Part shown: piece by piece, positions 32,204 through 44,400 of the stretch | Position numbering within the stretch: position 1 is the stretch's first letter | Layout of the letters: each line of letters starts with the position of its first letter | DNA from: Selaginella moellendorffii | Lineage: Eukaryota; Streptophyta; Lycopodiopsida; Selaginellales; Selaginellaceae | Assembly: GCF_000143415.4 (NCBI RefSeq) | Contig: NW_003314271.1 | Span: forward strand, 2,008,694-2,072,693 | Length of the DNA: 64,000 nucleotides | Direction of reading: 5' to 3' | Program-made: the position numbers and the translations under genes | The notes under the pieces: generated by a model | Database searches by the model: none | Told to the model about the DNA's origin: nothing | Seen by the model: only the letters and a program-made list of their open reading frames with translations

Positions 32204-32990
32204 TAGGTTCACATGGAACACTAGGTGCATCTTCCCCATCTCTCAAGGAAGTCAGAGGCTATAAGACACTTTACCGATATGCCTCAATCTCGTAAGGCCC
32301 CACAAACCTGCTTAAAGAGTTCAATATCAGTTCATTTCCAGGATTACATGCATTTTTACCTTTGGGGCTGATCCCTACTGGTGAAGATCTTATGTCGATC
32401 TGAGATGATCTCTTCTGGCCTTCCTTGCACTCAAACCATTTGTTCGAAGAACAACTTCGCCACACCTTCCTCATCCACTTCCGTTATGGTGGGTATGAAA
32501 TGTGCCATCTTCGAAAATCGATCCACCACCACAAATATCACATCGAACCCCTCACTTGGGGGGAGTCCCGTGATGAAGTCCATTGTAAGAGATTTCCACG
32601 GTCGATCTGGAATTCGGATGCTTTGTAACAAGCCCCCACTAGCCTTAGTCATGGCTTTGACCTATTGACATGTTGGACATATCTTTACATAGTCTTGGAT
32701 GTCCTTAGCCATATCTGGCCAGTGATACTTCCTCTTGAGTAAGCCTATCGTCTTAGGCATTCTGCCGTGTCCTGCAAGAGGTCCATTATGACACTCTTCT
32801 AAGGCTACCTTCCTTAGTTCCCCTTCTGGAACATACACCCTTGTTTGTTTATAATAGATAAGTCCATTGCATTCTGTATAACCTGTTTTCTCTTCCGTTG
32901 GCAACTCACCTCTCTTGTGAGCTTCTTGCGCCTCTTGGTTCCTCAGCAACACTTCTTGTGCTAGACCATTGCTCTTATATGCTGTCCACA
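32204..32990 (-). pseudogene. Gypsy A integrase
   Basis: Minus strand: the zinc-binding part ALEECHNGPLAGHGRMPKT ... VKICPTCQ (HHCC, 32662-32952), then the core [17 protein letters not shown] and [12 protein letters not shown] (32431-32652). The later core and much of the C-terminal domain are deleted; the frame resumes at LSRFVGPYEIEA near 32290. Confidence 0.85.
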
Positions 32991-33960
32991 GATCGTCCCA
33001 AAGGTTGCTATTGCGTTAGATATCATCAACTTCAAGCTTGCTTTTTGACTTAGAGCATCTGCCACGATATTACTCTTTCTAGGTTTATACAGAATCTCGC
33101 AATCAAACTCAACCAAAGCATTAGCCCACCAACCTTGTTTCCCTTTTAAGTCAGGTTGTGACAAGAAGTGTTTCATTGCCACATTATTCATGTAAACTTT
33201 AAAGTGCCTCCAAAGGTAGTGTCGCCACTCCTTGAGTGACTTGACCACCGCAAATAATTCCTTCTCGTGGGCAGGCCACTTCGCTGAGCCTTGTCCAACT
33301 TCTTCGAGAAGAACACCACTGGATAGTTGTTTTGCTTAAAAATTGTGCCCAACATAAAGTTTGAAGCATCTGTTTCTACTTTAAAGTCCTTACCAAAGTC
33401 AGGTAACGCCAATACGGGGGTCTTCCTCAACTTCCCTTTGAGGTGGACAAATGCTGCCTTGCATTCTATTATCCATACCATCTTCCTTTTACCCGTTTGG
33501 TCTATTAAGGGTAGAGCTACTCTCGAATAGTGTTTGATAAACTTTTGGTAGTAGTTGCATAGCCCCAAGAACGCCCTCAACTCATGTACATTTGATGGTT
33601 GCTTCCATTCCTGGATAGCTTGGACCTTCTCAGGGTCCACCTTGAGCCCGTCCTTGCCCACCACATGCCCAAGAAACTTTACCTCTTGTTGAGTAAAGTC
33701 ACATTTGCTCTCTTTAGCATACAGGTTGTGTTCCCTTAGTTTCTTAAACTTGTTTTTCTTTGTATACTTGTTGAGCAACCAGTAGTCTATGCACATATGC
33801 ATAGATCCATCTTTCTTTTTCACAAATAACACCGGTGCCTCATATGACAACTTACTCAACCTAACATACCCTTTTTCCACCAACTCTTCTAGTTGGCGCT
33901 TGAGCTCCTCGAGTTCCTTTTCGTTCAAACAATAGGGGGGATGAACCATCGCCTTCACAC
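32991..33960 (-). pseudogene. Gypsy A reverse transcriptase / RNase H, RT core deleted
   Basis: Encodes the RT start [40 protein letters not shown] and [13 protein letters not shown], then jumps to KLREHNLYAKESKCDFTQQ. Gypsy C shows that the missing part (about 420 bp) carries the active-site Asp residues. RNase H follows: DFGKDFKVETDASNF, FFSKKLDKAQ and HFKVYMNNVAMKHFL. Confidence 0.85.
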
Positions 33961-34103
33961 CCTCGACCAGCTCATTCTTGTGTTCTATCAGTCGTGTGGG
34001 GGCAACCCCACTGGTAGCTCCTCTAGAATGGTATCTTGGAATTAGTCCAACACCCGCTGGATCACTAAAGGTACTTCTTCAGTTCCCATCTTTTTGTCAC
34101 TCT

Positions 34104-34607
34104 TCACGAGAGTAAGCATAAAAATGCTGCCTTGGTTCCTTTAGTGAATTGTCCTCTCGTGGACACTAGGTTTAAGCAAGAGTCTTTGGCTTTACATTGC
34201 CCTACTTTTAGATCCTGGGCATCCACCCTGGATTGTTCTCCCTGAGCATTTGCCAGTACCACAAGGTTCTTCCTTTGTCCATGCAGGGCTACTATGAACC
34301 AATTGAACCAATTCATCCCGAAGATTATGTCAAATCCCGCCATGTCCAACACGGTGAAATCTATGTCTACTTTCCATGTCCCTACTTCGACTCTCACTTG
34401 TCGAAGTATCTCATCGGTGCTTTGTCTACCTTGAACAAACTCTATTATCCTTGGTTCACCCAGCCGCTGTACGGTTATTCCGGCTTGCTGAACTATATCT
34501 GTAGCCACAAAATTATCTGAAGCACCCGTGTCAATAAGGATCTTAACAAAGATACCTCCGAGCTTCCCTCGGAGGGCTAGTAGATGTCGCGAACAACTCT
34601 CTACCAA
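34104..34607 (-). pseudogene. Gypsy A protease region
   Basis: KILIDTGASDNFVATDI contains the retropepsin DTGA catalytic motif; DIIFGMNWF is the later conserved segment. Confidence 0.8.
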
Positions 34608-34661
34608 AGTTGCTTGTGTAATGAGTAACTTTGAGCTAGGGACTGGATCACGTACCTTAAT

Positions 34662-35534
34662 TTAGATTTCACCCGACTTAATGGCCATATTGGCTCTGGC
34701 CTTCTTCGGGTAGGGACATTCCCTCAAAAAGTGTCCTGCTTTGTTGCAGTTGTAGCATATGTTGTTTCCCACGCTGCTAACAGACTTGACCTTCTTATCT
34801 GTGGGTTTGTCTCTTTTTTCTTGACTCCCCCATGTACTTGCTCGTTGGGCACTGGATTTGCCTTTTCGGAACCTCGAGGACTCATTCTTAGATAAACTCT
34901 TCTTGAATTTCCCTTTGCTATATATTCCCCTTGGTTTGGCCCCTTTGCTAAATGTGAACCCCGATAGCCACATCCAACGGTTCTTTGTAGTTGGTCGGGT
35001 TCCAATGCATCACTTCGCTGTAAGCCCAAGTTTGCAAGCCTGATATGAAAGCATGGAACGCATCCATATCACTCATATTCGTGACAAGTATCCTCTTTGC
35101 CATAAACCCATTCACATACTCTTGAATGGTTCCATTTTGCTTCAACCTTCTCAGCTTATCCCTTAGTGTAGAGTAGCATTTGGAGGAACATAACTCGCAC
35201 AGATCCTCGCCTTCATCATTTCCCAAGTGGCCACTGGTCCTTCATTGGTCTCTGTCGTTCTCCACCAAGACTTGGCATTATCTGCCAAGTATGGTTTTGC
35301 ATATGGGACCTTCTCCGAGCTCGGTAACCGCAACGCTTAGAAGTAGTCCTCTAAATCAGAAAACCAATCCTCCACCACCTTATAGTCATTCACTCCCTTG
35401 AAGACCGGTGGAGGCTTTGGTTTGTTCTTGGGAACTACTTGGGGGACTGATTCCACTTTGGTCTGTTCGACCTTGTTTGGTTCTGCCTGAGTCCCTGCTG
35501 AAGGGTTCGCACCTTCTGTGTTGCCAGCATTCAT
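34662..35534 (-). pseudogene. Gypsy A gag
   Basis: Begins MNAGNTEGANPSAGT; the middle part includes DKLRRLKQNGTIQEYVNGF (capsid-like); the end has CYNCNKAGHFLREC, a CCHC zinc knuckle. Frameshifts separate the parts. Confidence 0.8.
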
Positions 35535-35842
35535 AGTTTTTTGCCTTTTCTTCCGCTTCTCATCACACTTTAGCTTGCATATGAGAGTCTCCAGCAGGGC
35601 ATTGGCCTATGCCAATTGTCCTTCTAGAATGTCCAACCGAGCCCGAACCTCACCACTAGACTCCTGTTTGGAAGTTTCCTCACTGGAGTCCTCCTCATGC
35701 AAGGATTCCTCATCTATAGCCTCTTATTCGATCGAAGGCTCCAGCTTTGGAGGAGGTTCCGTCTCCGCCTTGGTCCATTTCTGCCCTGCCTTTACCATCT
35801 CCCAGAAATCCACCTCTATCCTTCGCTAGAACTAAGGAAAAG

Positions 35843-35857
35843 GCTCCAATACTAAAT
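35843..35857 (-). promoter_or_regulatory. Primer binding site of gypsy A
   Basis: On the minus strand, ATTTAGTATTGGAGCC follows the LTR end, a variant of TGGTATCAGAGCC (initiator-Met tRNA). The related gypsy D has TTTGGTATCGGAGCC at the same place. Confidence 0.6.
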
Positions 35858-36987
35858 TGTAAGCCACAAATTTTTCCTCTCTAATTTGCCACCTTACCTC
35901 GTCTATCTGACCGACACCGCCTTAGCCTTTGCAAAGTTCCCTCGCCAAGGTTCCCGCATATTGTATCATCTCCTACTTGGTCCTACTTGGTTTCAGCTAC
36001 TCACTACATGAATAATGGAGTGTTAACCATCCATCCACGGATTCCCAAATCTTTCCCAATCACCCTCCCTAGGTTAGACTGGACTTAAAGTTCGGCTACA
36101 CTCCCCGTAGGTACAAGTAGCCAAGCACACCAATCCTCCAGATTCCTGACATCCCTTGGTATAACAAGACATGATCATGGGACCCTCTAAATCCTAAGCC
36201 TTGGGTGCAACATTTGCTTCGGGACACTAGGGCAAAACACCGTAGCTTAACGGCCCTGTGTGGGTACCTCTACCCCCCCACTTCCATCCCGAAGGGAAGG
36301 CCCAAGCCCCTGGGAAGGGCGAGGACCAATGAGCCACAAGGTATTCAAGTGGGGCACCATTCCATATGAGTCGGGAGCACCACAGTCGGTTTCCCTTCCA
36401 GGAGTGGTAGCTGCTCTTGAGCACTTCCTTGGGTGGCCCCTCCAGCATCACTCGAGTCCATGCTCATTCCCACCCAAGGCCCCTTGGCCCTAGTCTCAAC
36501 CTCAAGTCAGTTGGAAGCACCATTGGAGAGTTCCTTCAAGACTGGTTCCTGGACCTCACTATCCCTACTATATTTTTGGAACCCCTTGCAACCCCCCCCG
36601 GGAGACACATGCTTTGGGCTTTCACCCCTTGACCTGTATTGGTATTTGGACTCGGTCTCGGACTCGGTCTCATACCTGACTTCGAACTCGGTCTCGGACT
36701 CGATCTCGGACTCGATTTCGGACCCGATCTCGAACTCAACCTTGGACTCGGTCTTGGACCCAATCTTGGATCTTGGACTCGGTCTCAAACTCGCTCTCGA
36801 ACTCGCTCTCGAACTCAGTCTCGCAGTTAGCCTCGAACTCGATCCTGGACTCTATCTCAAACTTGGTCTTAGAGTTGGTCTTGGACTCGATCTCGGACTC
36901 GGTCCCATCCGATGAACTCTTTATCATTTCGGTCGTGCTTTCGGGGATCTTTTAGCCTACGACACCTTGGGGAGTTGGTTACTTACA
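35858..36987 (-). mobile_element. 5' LTR of gypsy A (family A)
   Basis: Plus-strand reading TGTAAGCCACAAATTTTTCC ... GTTGGTTACTTACA, followed by target duplication CATAC (36988-36992). The hexamer array is at about 36640-36905. Confidence 0.88.
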
Positions 36988-36992
36988 CATAC

Positions 36993-37650
36993 CTTTTGTA
37001 TTAGTCTCATTGGCATGGTTGACGTTTTGTGTTAGTCTCATTGGCATGGCCGACTAACCTGAGGCATAGTCTAGCTCCCGCTTGTATGCCTGTCCTTGTT
37101 CTGCGTCCGGCTTGGGTCTAAGCTTAAGTTTCATTCCATGCTAACTGGTGAAGTACCCATATCCACGTGTTAAGCCACCGGTATGCTAAAATAGTTCTAG
37201 ACTCCATTTGGCTCTGTTTTTGGCATTAGGATGCTGGATATTCTAAGACTATTCCAAGTCACTCCGTGCTCCTGTCCCTTCGCTCCTTGGGCTGTATGCT
37301 CAAGAGTTGTTTCGTGCTCTAGTGCCATTGCTTCTTGGCTCCATACCTTGGAGTTTGGCACTATTCCTTCATTCAATTTCCCAAGGTCTTGAAACTCGGG
37401 TTCCACACCATTGCCTTTTGGACACGTGGCATGTGACACATGGCATATAGCATGTGGCACATGGAGGGTTTAGGTTCTACTTCCATGGTTATCTTATAGT
37501 AAATCACCATAAGATAAAGGGTAAAAACCACATGCACTACATTTGGTACCAAAGGATGAGTCTCAGTGAGTACTATCTAATGAGATTGGGCAACTAGTCT
37601 CGTTGCATACACAGAAATGAAAATGATGATCCGAGTGGGTACACGTTTGG
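36993..37650 (+). mobile_element. Continuation of LTR-B plus short internal piece
   Basis: Resumes with CTTTTGTATTAGTCTCATTGGCA (as in 17779 and 13800), then matches 14170-14470 and ends CATGCACTACA at 37541. A PBS-like TTTGGTACCAAAGG and the same internal leader as after 14470 follow, so this LTR is followed by internal DNA again (tandem or recombined copy). Confidence 0.6.
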
Positions 37651-38017
37651 GTGCTAAGACTTTGCATTGGTTCCTTGGGTATGGATTTGGTTACCTTTTT
37701 GTACCATAATAATGTGAGCTTGCTCTTGGGCTCATAAGAGGGATTGAGATATTTCGTTTACACGAGTTTGTGCTAGGACTTGTGAATGAGGCACATTAAC
37801 AACTTAAAGCTACACTTTGAGTTGGTAAGATGGATTTGAGGTGTACCATTTTACACAAGTTTGCACTTGGGCTTGTGAGTAAAGCATATTAACAACTCGA
37901 GGTTACACTTTGAGTTGGCAAGATTAATATTTGCCTATTGGTGGTTTCATGAGTTGTTCTTTGTACCGTGGGTGAAAGTAAACCTTCCCTACTAAATATG
38001 GAATGTCCCTAGATTGT

Positions 38018-38484
38018 TAATTTGGACACGAGACAAACAACATTGTGTTCATGACAATCTCTACATTCCGTAGATATGCCAAATGAGCAAATCTGGACAC
38101 TTTCCATATATAGCATTTGGGACCAAAATGAGACTAACACAAAGGGCATGAGCGAGGGTGTTTGGCAGACACGGTAAGCTATCATTTAGTGAATATTGAG
38201 GGACCAAACTCAATATTGTGGGGTTCCTAACACTAGTAAGTGTAAGTTAACAAATGAGTTTCTCTAACCAGGTCAAGTATGCTTGACTAATAACACTTAG
38301 GAATTCCGTCCTTATGCTCATATAGTCAAGTGCACATGTGAAGACCAGTTTCTCAACTAGCTTAGGCAGAGACTGATAAAGGATCCAGAAATACCGACCT
38401 CTTGCCGTCATGGCAATAAGGAAAGAATATCCGAAAGGACTAGCCAACAGGTAACTTTCAATACCCAAAGTCACATTTGTGACA
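38018..38484 (-). mobile_element. Inverted LTR-B fragment with polypurine tract
   Basis: The minus strand reads ...AAAGGGGGGAGAG|TGTCACAAATGTGAC, a typical polypurine tract followed by an LTR start. The similarity to 13455 and 17427 runs down to about 38018. Confidence 0.6.
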
Positions 38485-40370
38485 CTCTCCCCCCTTTAGG
38501 GAAGATTGACGTCTTTGTCGATACATACTCGAGTTTAGACTACCGCCAAGGAAACAATTCCGGAAAAAGTTCATGATGATCACACTATGTGAGAAATGCA
38601 CTAACTTAAATAAGTTAGGAGGCAACCTCTTTGTCTAACGTGGATGTGCTACCAGCTCAGATATCTTTAGGCCATCGATGATAAGGAAATGACCAACAAA
38701 GTTAGCCACCCTTGCTACTCTAGGTGTCACCCAGCTTACAAAAGTGTGATATACTTCTACCCGTAGGGACATAGAGAGAGAAGCTAAAGGCCCTAACCCT
38801 CATGAGCAAAAAAACCAAACCTGTCAGTAAGGTTTAGATAAACTATTGTAAATAGGTAGTTAGAGTTGTTTACATGGTCACACCCTTTTAACGGAATAAG
38901 GAACATCAATAGAGAAGTGGGTGATGTGACTAGTCAACAGTAGCCACTTCATGACTAAAGATTTTATCATGCACACGAAGTGCCGAAGCCAGTTTGCATA
39001 TACTGACTCAAACTCAAAGATTAATAAGTGGATAGAGACAATGATATCTTAGAGACTTAATTATTAGTGAATAAATCTTAGTTTAGAACACAAAAGTATT
39101 CCAAATAAGTTATCATCCAATAAACCAGTAGTAGAGCACATAAACCACTAAGAACACTATAGCTGGAAAACGTAGGATTCACAATTCAACAAAATTCAAT
39201 AGCAAGTGTATCATCGAGAAAACTCAATGATAAATCTTAACTACCAAAGTTTCTAAACAATATGCCAAACAACGTACCAAAAATAACTAAAAGAACACAA
39301 AGTATCATTGACTGACAAGCAAAATATTCATGAATGTATCACCTGAAGGAGAGAACATCCAAATCTATCAGAACTAACTCGAGCAAAACAGAATAAATGT
39401 GGTAAAACCAACAAACACCCAGTCATGCCAATTATCATAGAAGCCAATCTGAATAGATTTTGATCTACAATACAAAGGAACTCAAGCTGCTTAAACAAGT
39501 GTCAGCAACATCCTACTAATGTCTCAAACCCAAGAAATCAATCCAGAGAAAACCACAAAGAACATATAGTTATGCAAAAAGCCAAATGCCATAAAAAAGA
39601 ACAACTAATCATCATAAAAGATCATCAATCCTCTCATCAAAAGAGACATGCATAATCATTGTTGAAAAAATAATCCATCATCCCAAAGGACAACAAATCA
39701 TTCTATGTCAACAACAATCAACAAAAAACCCTTTGACAAGGATAATCAACTATCCTAGATAATAGTAAATCATCACTAATGATTGCAAGATATAAATGGA
39801 AACTTCAACATCGAAGCTAATGAGCTAAAATGCCTTCCTCAACAACTTCTAACAAATGAAACAATAAGTCTAAAACTCAAAGAACCAAATGCTAAATAAG
39901 CCTATAGCCAAGTCTTGGCTAAAAATAATCACAAATCTTGCATGAACTAACTTCAATGTTAAAGAAGAAATCATGATACAACCCACAATATCCTTCTCAA
40001 CACATCCATAAGCCAAACTTTATAATGCTAAAGCTAATGAAAAACATATCTGCATCAACTTAAAAGCTAAGCATAACAAAACTATGCTCAACAAGTAATC
40101 ACTAAACCTTTATGAATCCATCTATAACAAGACATAACTCACTTCATAACAAACACAAGAAGAATCATTAATGATCGATATATACCAATTCAAAAATCCA
40201 ATAAAGATTCAAACATTCCAATAACAATCAATAACTCTTCCTCTCTTAAAGCTAGCATAGTCCATGATTGAATCACTTTTCAAGGAAAAACTAAAGCTCA
40301 ACCCTTACTAAACAATCTTGTCTAGAACACAACTAACTTAAATTTGCCACTCAACTCATTTAAACGTCAA
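38485..40370. other. No gene; probable non-coding retroelement interior
   Basis: A-rich on the plus strand with few long open frames and no domain. It lies between the LTR-B polypurine tract and the LTR of gypsy C. Sequence at 37.75-37.98 kb resembles the AT-rich flanks near 1.75 and 6.35 kb in inverse orientation. Confidence 0.4.
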
Positions 40371-41451
40371 TGTAAGCCATAAATTTTTCCTTTTCAATTT
40401 GTCAGCTTATCTCATCTATCCAACCAACACTGCCTTAGCCTTAACTAAGTTCCCTTGCTAAGGTTCCCACCTATTGTACCAACTTTTACTTGGTCCTACT
40501 TAGTTTCAACTACTCACTGCATAAGCAACGGAGCATTAGCCATCTATCCACAAACACCTAAATCTCTCCCAATCCCCTCCCTGAGTTAGACTGGACTTAA
40601 AGTTTAGTTACACTCCCCGCAAGCACAAGTAGCAAGGCACACCAAGCCTCCAAGTTCCTAACATCCCTTAGTACAATAAGACTTGATTATGGGACCCTCT
40701 AAATCCCAAGCCTTGGGTGCAATACTTACTTCGGGATGCCAGGGGGGAAACACCATGGCATAACGGCCTAGTATGGGTCCCTCTACCACCCCACTTCCAT
40801 CATGAAGGGAAGGCCCAAGCCCCTAGGAAGGGCGAGGACTAATGAGCCGCAAGATACTCAAATAGGGCACCATTCCATATGAGTCAAAAGCACCACAGTC
40901 GATTTCCCTTCCGAGAGTGGGAGCTGCTCTTGAGCACTTCCTTGGGTGGCCCCTCCAGCACCACCCGAGTCCATGCTCACTCCCACCTAAGGCCCCTTGG
41001 CCTCAGTCTCAACCTCAAGTTAGTTTGGAAGCACCACTAGAGAGTTCCTTCAAGATTGGTTCCTGAACCTCACTATCCCTACTATACTTCTGGACCCCCC
41101 TACAGCCGCCCCCCCCCCTCCCCCCCCTAGGAGACATATGCTTTGGGCTTTCACCCTCGACCTATATTAGTACTCAGACTTGGTCTCGAACTCAATCTCT
41201 CGATCTTGAACCTGACATCGGACTTGGTCTTGGACTCGATCTTGGATCTCAGACTCTATCTCAAACTCGGTCTCAAACTCGGTCTCAAAGTCGGCCTCGG
41301 ACTCGATCCGGGACTCTATCTCAAACTTGGTCTCAAAGTCGGTCTTGGACTCAATCTCAGACTTGGTCCCATCCGATGAACTCTTTATCATTTCGGTCGT
41401 GCTTTCGGGGATCCTTTAGCCTACGACACCTCGGGGAGTTGGTTCCTTACA
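40371..41451 (-). mobile_element. 3' LTR of gypsy C (family A)
   Basis: TGTAAGCCATAAATTTTTCC ... GTTGGTTCCTTACA in plus orientation. The internal sequence that follows (ACTTCACCACC...) matches the one after 19119. C-rich run at about 41105-41130; hexamer array 41160-41370. Confidence 0.85.
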
Positions 41452-44400
41452 ACTTCACCACCTATAGAAGAAGTTCAATGTCCACATCAAATGTCTCTTT
41501 TTAATCATACGACTTGTTGACTATGTCTTCGAGGGCATCCCTTCACTTAGCAGTGTGCCTAAGTTAGCCTCCCCGGCCAAAAGCCTATGACAACAAAATA
41601 TAAGTGTCTCTATACCCCTCACCTCACCATGCTCTAGTATGGGGTTGGGACTTGAACCCAACCTTGCTTTACTAGGGGGTTGGGACTTGAACCCAACCTC
41701 TGTAGATCACATCTACGGATTTGACATCCCCGCGGGGAGTTGGGCGTAGTTCCCTACGCATGGTTGACCTAGCTAACCCATGTTAACTAGCTTACCTTCA
41801 ACGCGCCTTCGGGTCCCAACATATGCCATTGCTCAACTTCACAAATTGATACTTTTAATTTAACTTTGCATAAGTATATAGAGTTCTGCTTTGTAGAAAT
41901 TCCTCCACTAAATCTCGCACGTTTGTTAGGTTCTCCTCCGATTCTTATGTTGCTTCACAGTATGGAAATCCTTTCCATTTCACATGGAACTCTCTCACCT
42001 CGTGTCTTTGTCGTTTGCTCTTGTGCGCATTGAGGATGGCCTTGACTTTGTATTCCTCTTCCCCTTAGATAACCTCAGGTAAAGGTCTCACTTGGTCCTT
42101 GCGAAGCAGATTCTCAAAGTACGGCTTGAGTAGGTTCACATGGAACACTGGGGAAGATGCACCCATCTCTTGAGGAAGTCGGAGGTGGTAAACCACTTTA
42201 CCAATTTGTGCCTCAATTTCATAAGGCCCCGTGAACCTGCTTAAGGAACTCAAGATGAGTTCATTTCCAAGACTACATGAATTTTTACCTTTGGGTCAAC
42301 TTCCGGCTGATCCCACTTGGTAACCTGAGGTTCTTGGTGTTCAGCCACACCTTCTCCCCAGCTTGGAACTTTACATCTTGATGCTTTTGGTTTGCATACT
42401 TGGTTTGCCTTTGTTGAGCCCGTTCCATGGAATCCCTTACTAGATTCCAAATGTTGAGTATTTCCGCCATGAATGCCTCCACTATAGGTAACTCTCCATG
42501 ATACTCGGCCACGCCGAGTTCCACAAGACCTTCAATAGCTCACCCATTGATGACTTCCCATGGACTCACCCCGATACTCGAGTGTGGTGAGTTGTTGTAG
42601 CACATTTCCGCAAGTCCCAAATGACTTACCCAATCGGTCAGGTGTCTCGAGACATAGCATCGCAAATAATCCTCCAGCTGCCTATTCACCCTTTCTGTTT
42701 TTCCATCTGTCAAGAAGTGTTAGTGCCATCAAACTTGACTTAATACCCAATACCTGTATGTGGGTGATAGGTTGTGCTGAATTTCAACTTGGTGCGATAT
42801 TGTTCTAGGAGAGTTCTCTAGAACCTACTAGTGAAGATCTTATCTCGATTTGAGATAATCTCTTTTGGCCTTCCCCACACTCAAACCACTTGTTCAAAGA
42901 ACAACTTCGCCACACTTTCCGTATCCACTTCCGTTGTGGTAGGTATGAAATATACTATCTTCAAAAATCGGTCCACCACCACAAATATCGCATCGAACCC
43001 CTCGCTTGGGGAGAGTCCCGTGATGAAGTCCATCATAAGACATTTTCACGGACGATCTAGAATTGGGATGCTTTGTAACAAGCCCTCACTATCCTTAATC
43101 ATGGCTTTGACCTGCTAACATGTTGGACATGTCTTTACATAGTCTTGGACGTCTTTAGCCATATTTGGTCAGTGATACTCCTTTTGAGTAAGCCCATCAT
43201 CTTGGGCACTCCGCCGTGTCCCGCAAAAGGTCCGTCATGGCACTCTTCTAAGGCTACCTTCCTTAGTTCGCCTTCTGGAATATACACCCTCATTTGTTTA
43301 TAATAGATGAGTCCATTGCATTCTGCATAAAATGTTTTCTCTTCCATTGGCAACTCACCTCTCTTGTGAGCTTCTCGCCCCTCTTGGTTCCTCAACAACA
43401 CTTCTTGTGCTATACCATCACTCTTATATGCTATCTGCAGATCGTCCCAAAGGTTGCTATTGCGCTAGATATTGCCAACTTCAAGCTTAATTTTTGACTT
43501 AGAGCATTTGCCATGATGTTGCTCTTCCCAAGTTTATACAGAATCTCGCAATTGAACTCAGCCAAAACATTGGCCCACCAACCTTGTTTCCCTCTTAGGT
43601 CAGGTTGTCACAAGAAGTGTTCCATGGCCACATTATCCATGTAAACTTTAAAGTGCCTCCCAAGGTAGTATTGCTACTCTTTGAGTGCCTTGACCACCAC
43701 AAATAATTCCTTCTCATGGGCAAGCCACTTTTGCTGAGCCTTGTCCAACTTCTTCGAGAAGAATGCCACTAGATGGTTGTTTTGCTTCAAAACTGCACCC
43801 AACGCAAAGTCTGAAGCATCCGTTTCTACCTCAAAGTCCTTACCAAAGTCGGGTAACGCCAACACGGGAGTCTTCCTTAACTTCCCTTTGAGGTTGACAA
43901 ATGTCGCTTTGCATTCCGTAGTCCATACCATCTTCCCTTTACCCGTTTTGTCCGTTAAGGGTAAGGTTACTCTCGAATAGTGTTTGATAAACTTTTGGTA
44001 GTAGTTGCATAGCCCCAAGAACGCCCTAACCTCATGTACATTCGATGGTCACTCCCATTCCTGGATCGCTTGGACCTTCTTAGGGTCCACCTTGAGCCCA
44101 TCCTTGCTCACCACATGCCCAACAAAATTTACCTCTTGTTGAGCAAAGTCATATTCGCTTTCTTTAGTATACAATTTGTGTTCCCTTAGTTTCTCAAACA
44201 CCTTTGTCAAGTGTTTGGCATGCTCCTTTAGCATCTCGCTATAGATCAAGATGTTGTCAATATAGACGACTACGAAGTGATCCAGATAGGGTACAAAGAT
44301 ATGGTTCATCAGCACCAAAAACGTTGCCGGCACATTGCACAGCCTAAAGGGCATCACTAAAAACTCAAAGCTCCCATACCTTGTTCAACAGGTTGTCTTC

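Larger units (their letters stand above)
18084..36987 (-). mobile_element. Gypsy A: Ty3/gypsy chromovirus, interrupted by the 12.4-kb DNA transposon (TSD CATAC)
   Basis: Minus-strand element with 5' LTR 35858-36987, primer binding site, gag-pol 35857-32204, then (after the inserted transposon) the chromodomain at 19794-19523 and 3' LTR 19119-18084. Direct repeats CATAC at 18079-18083 and 36988-36992 flank it. Without the inserted transposon it is about 6.5 kb. It is defective: the reverse-transcriptase core and part of the integrase are deleted. Confidence 0.9.
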
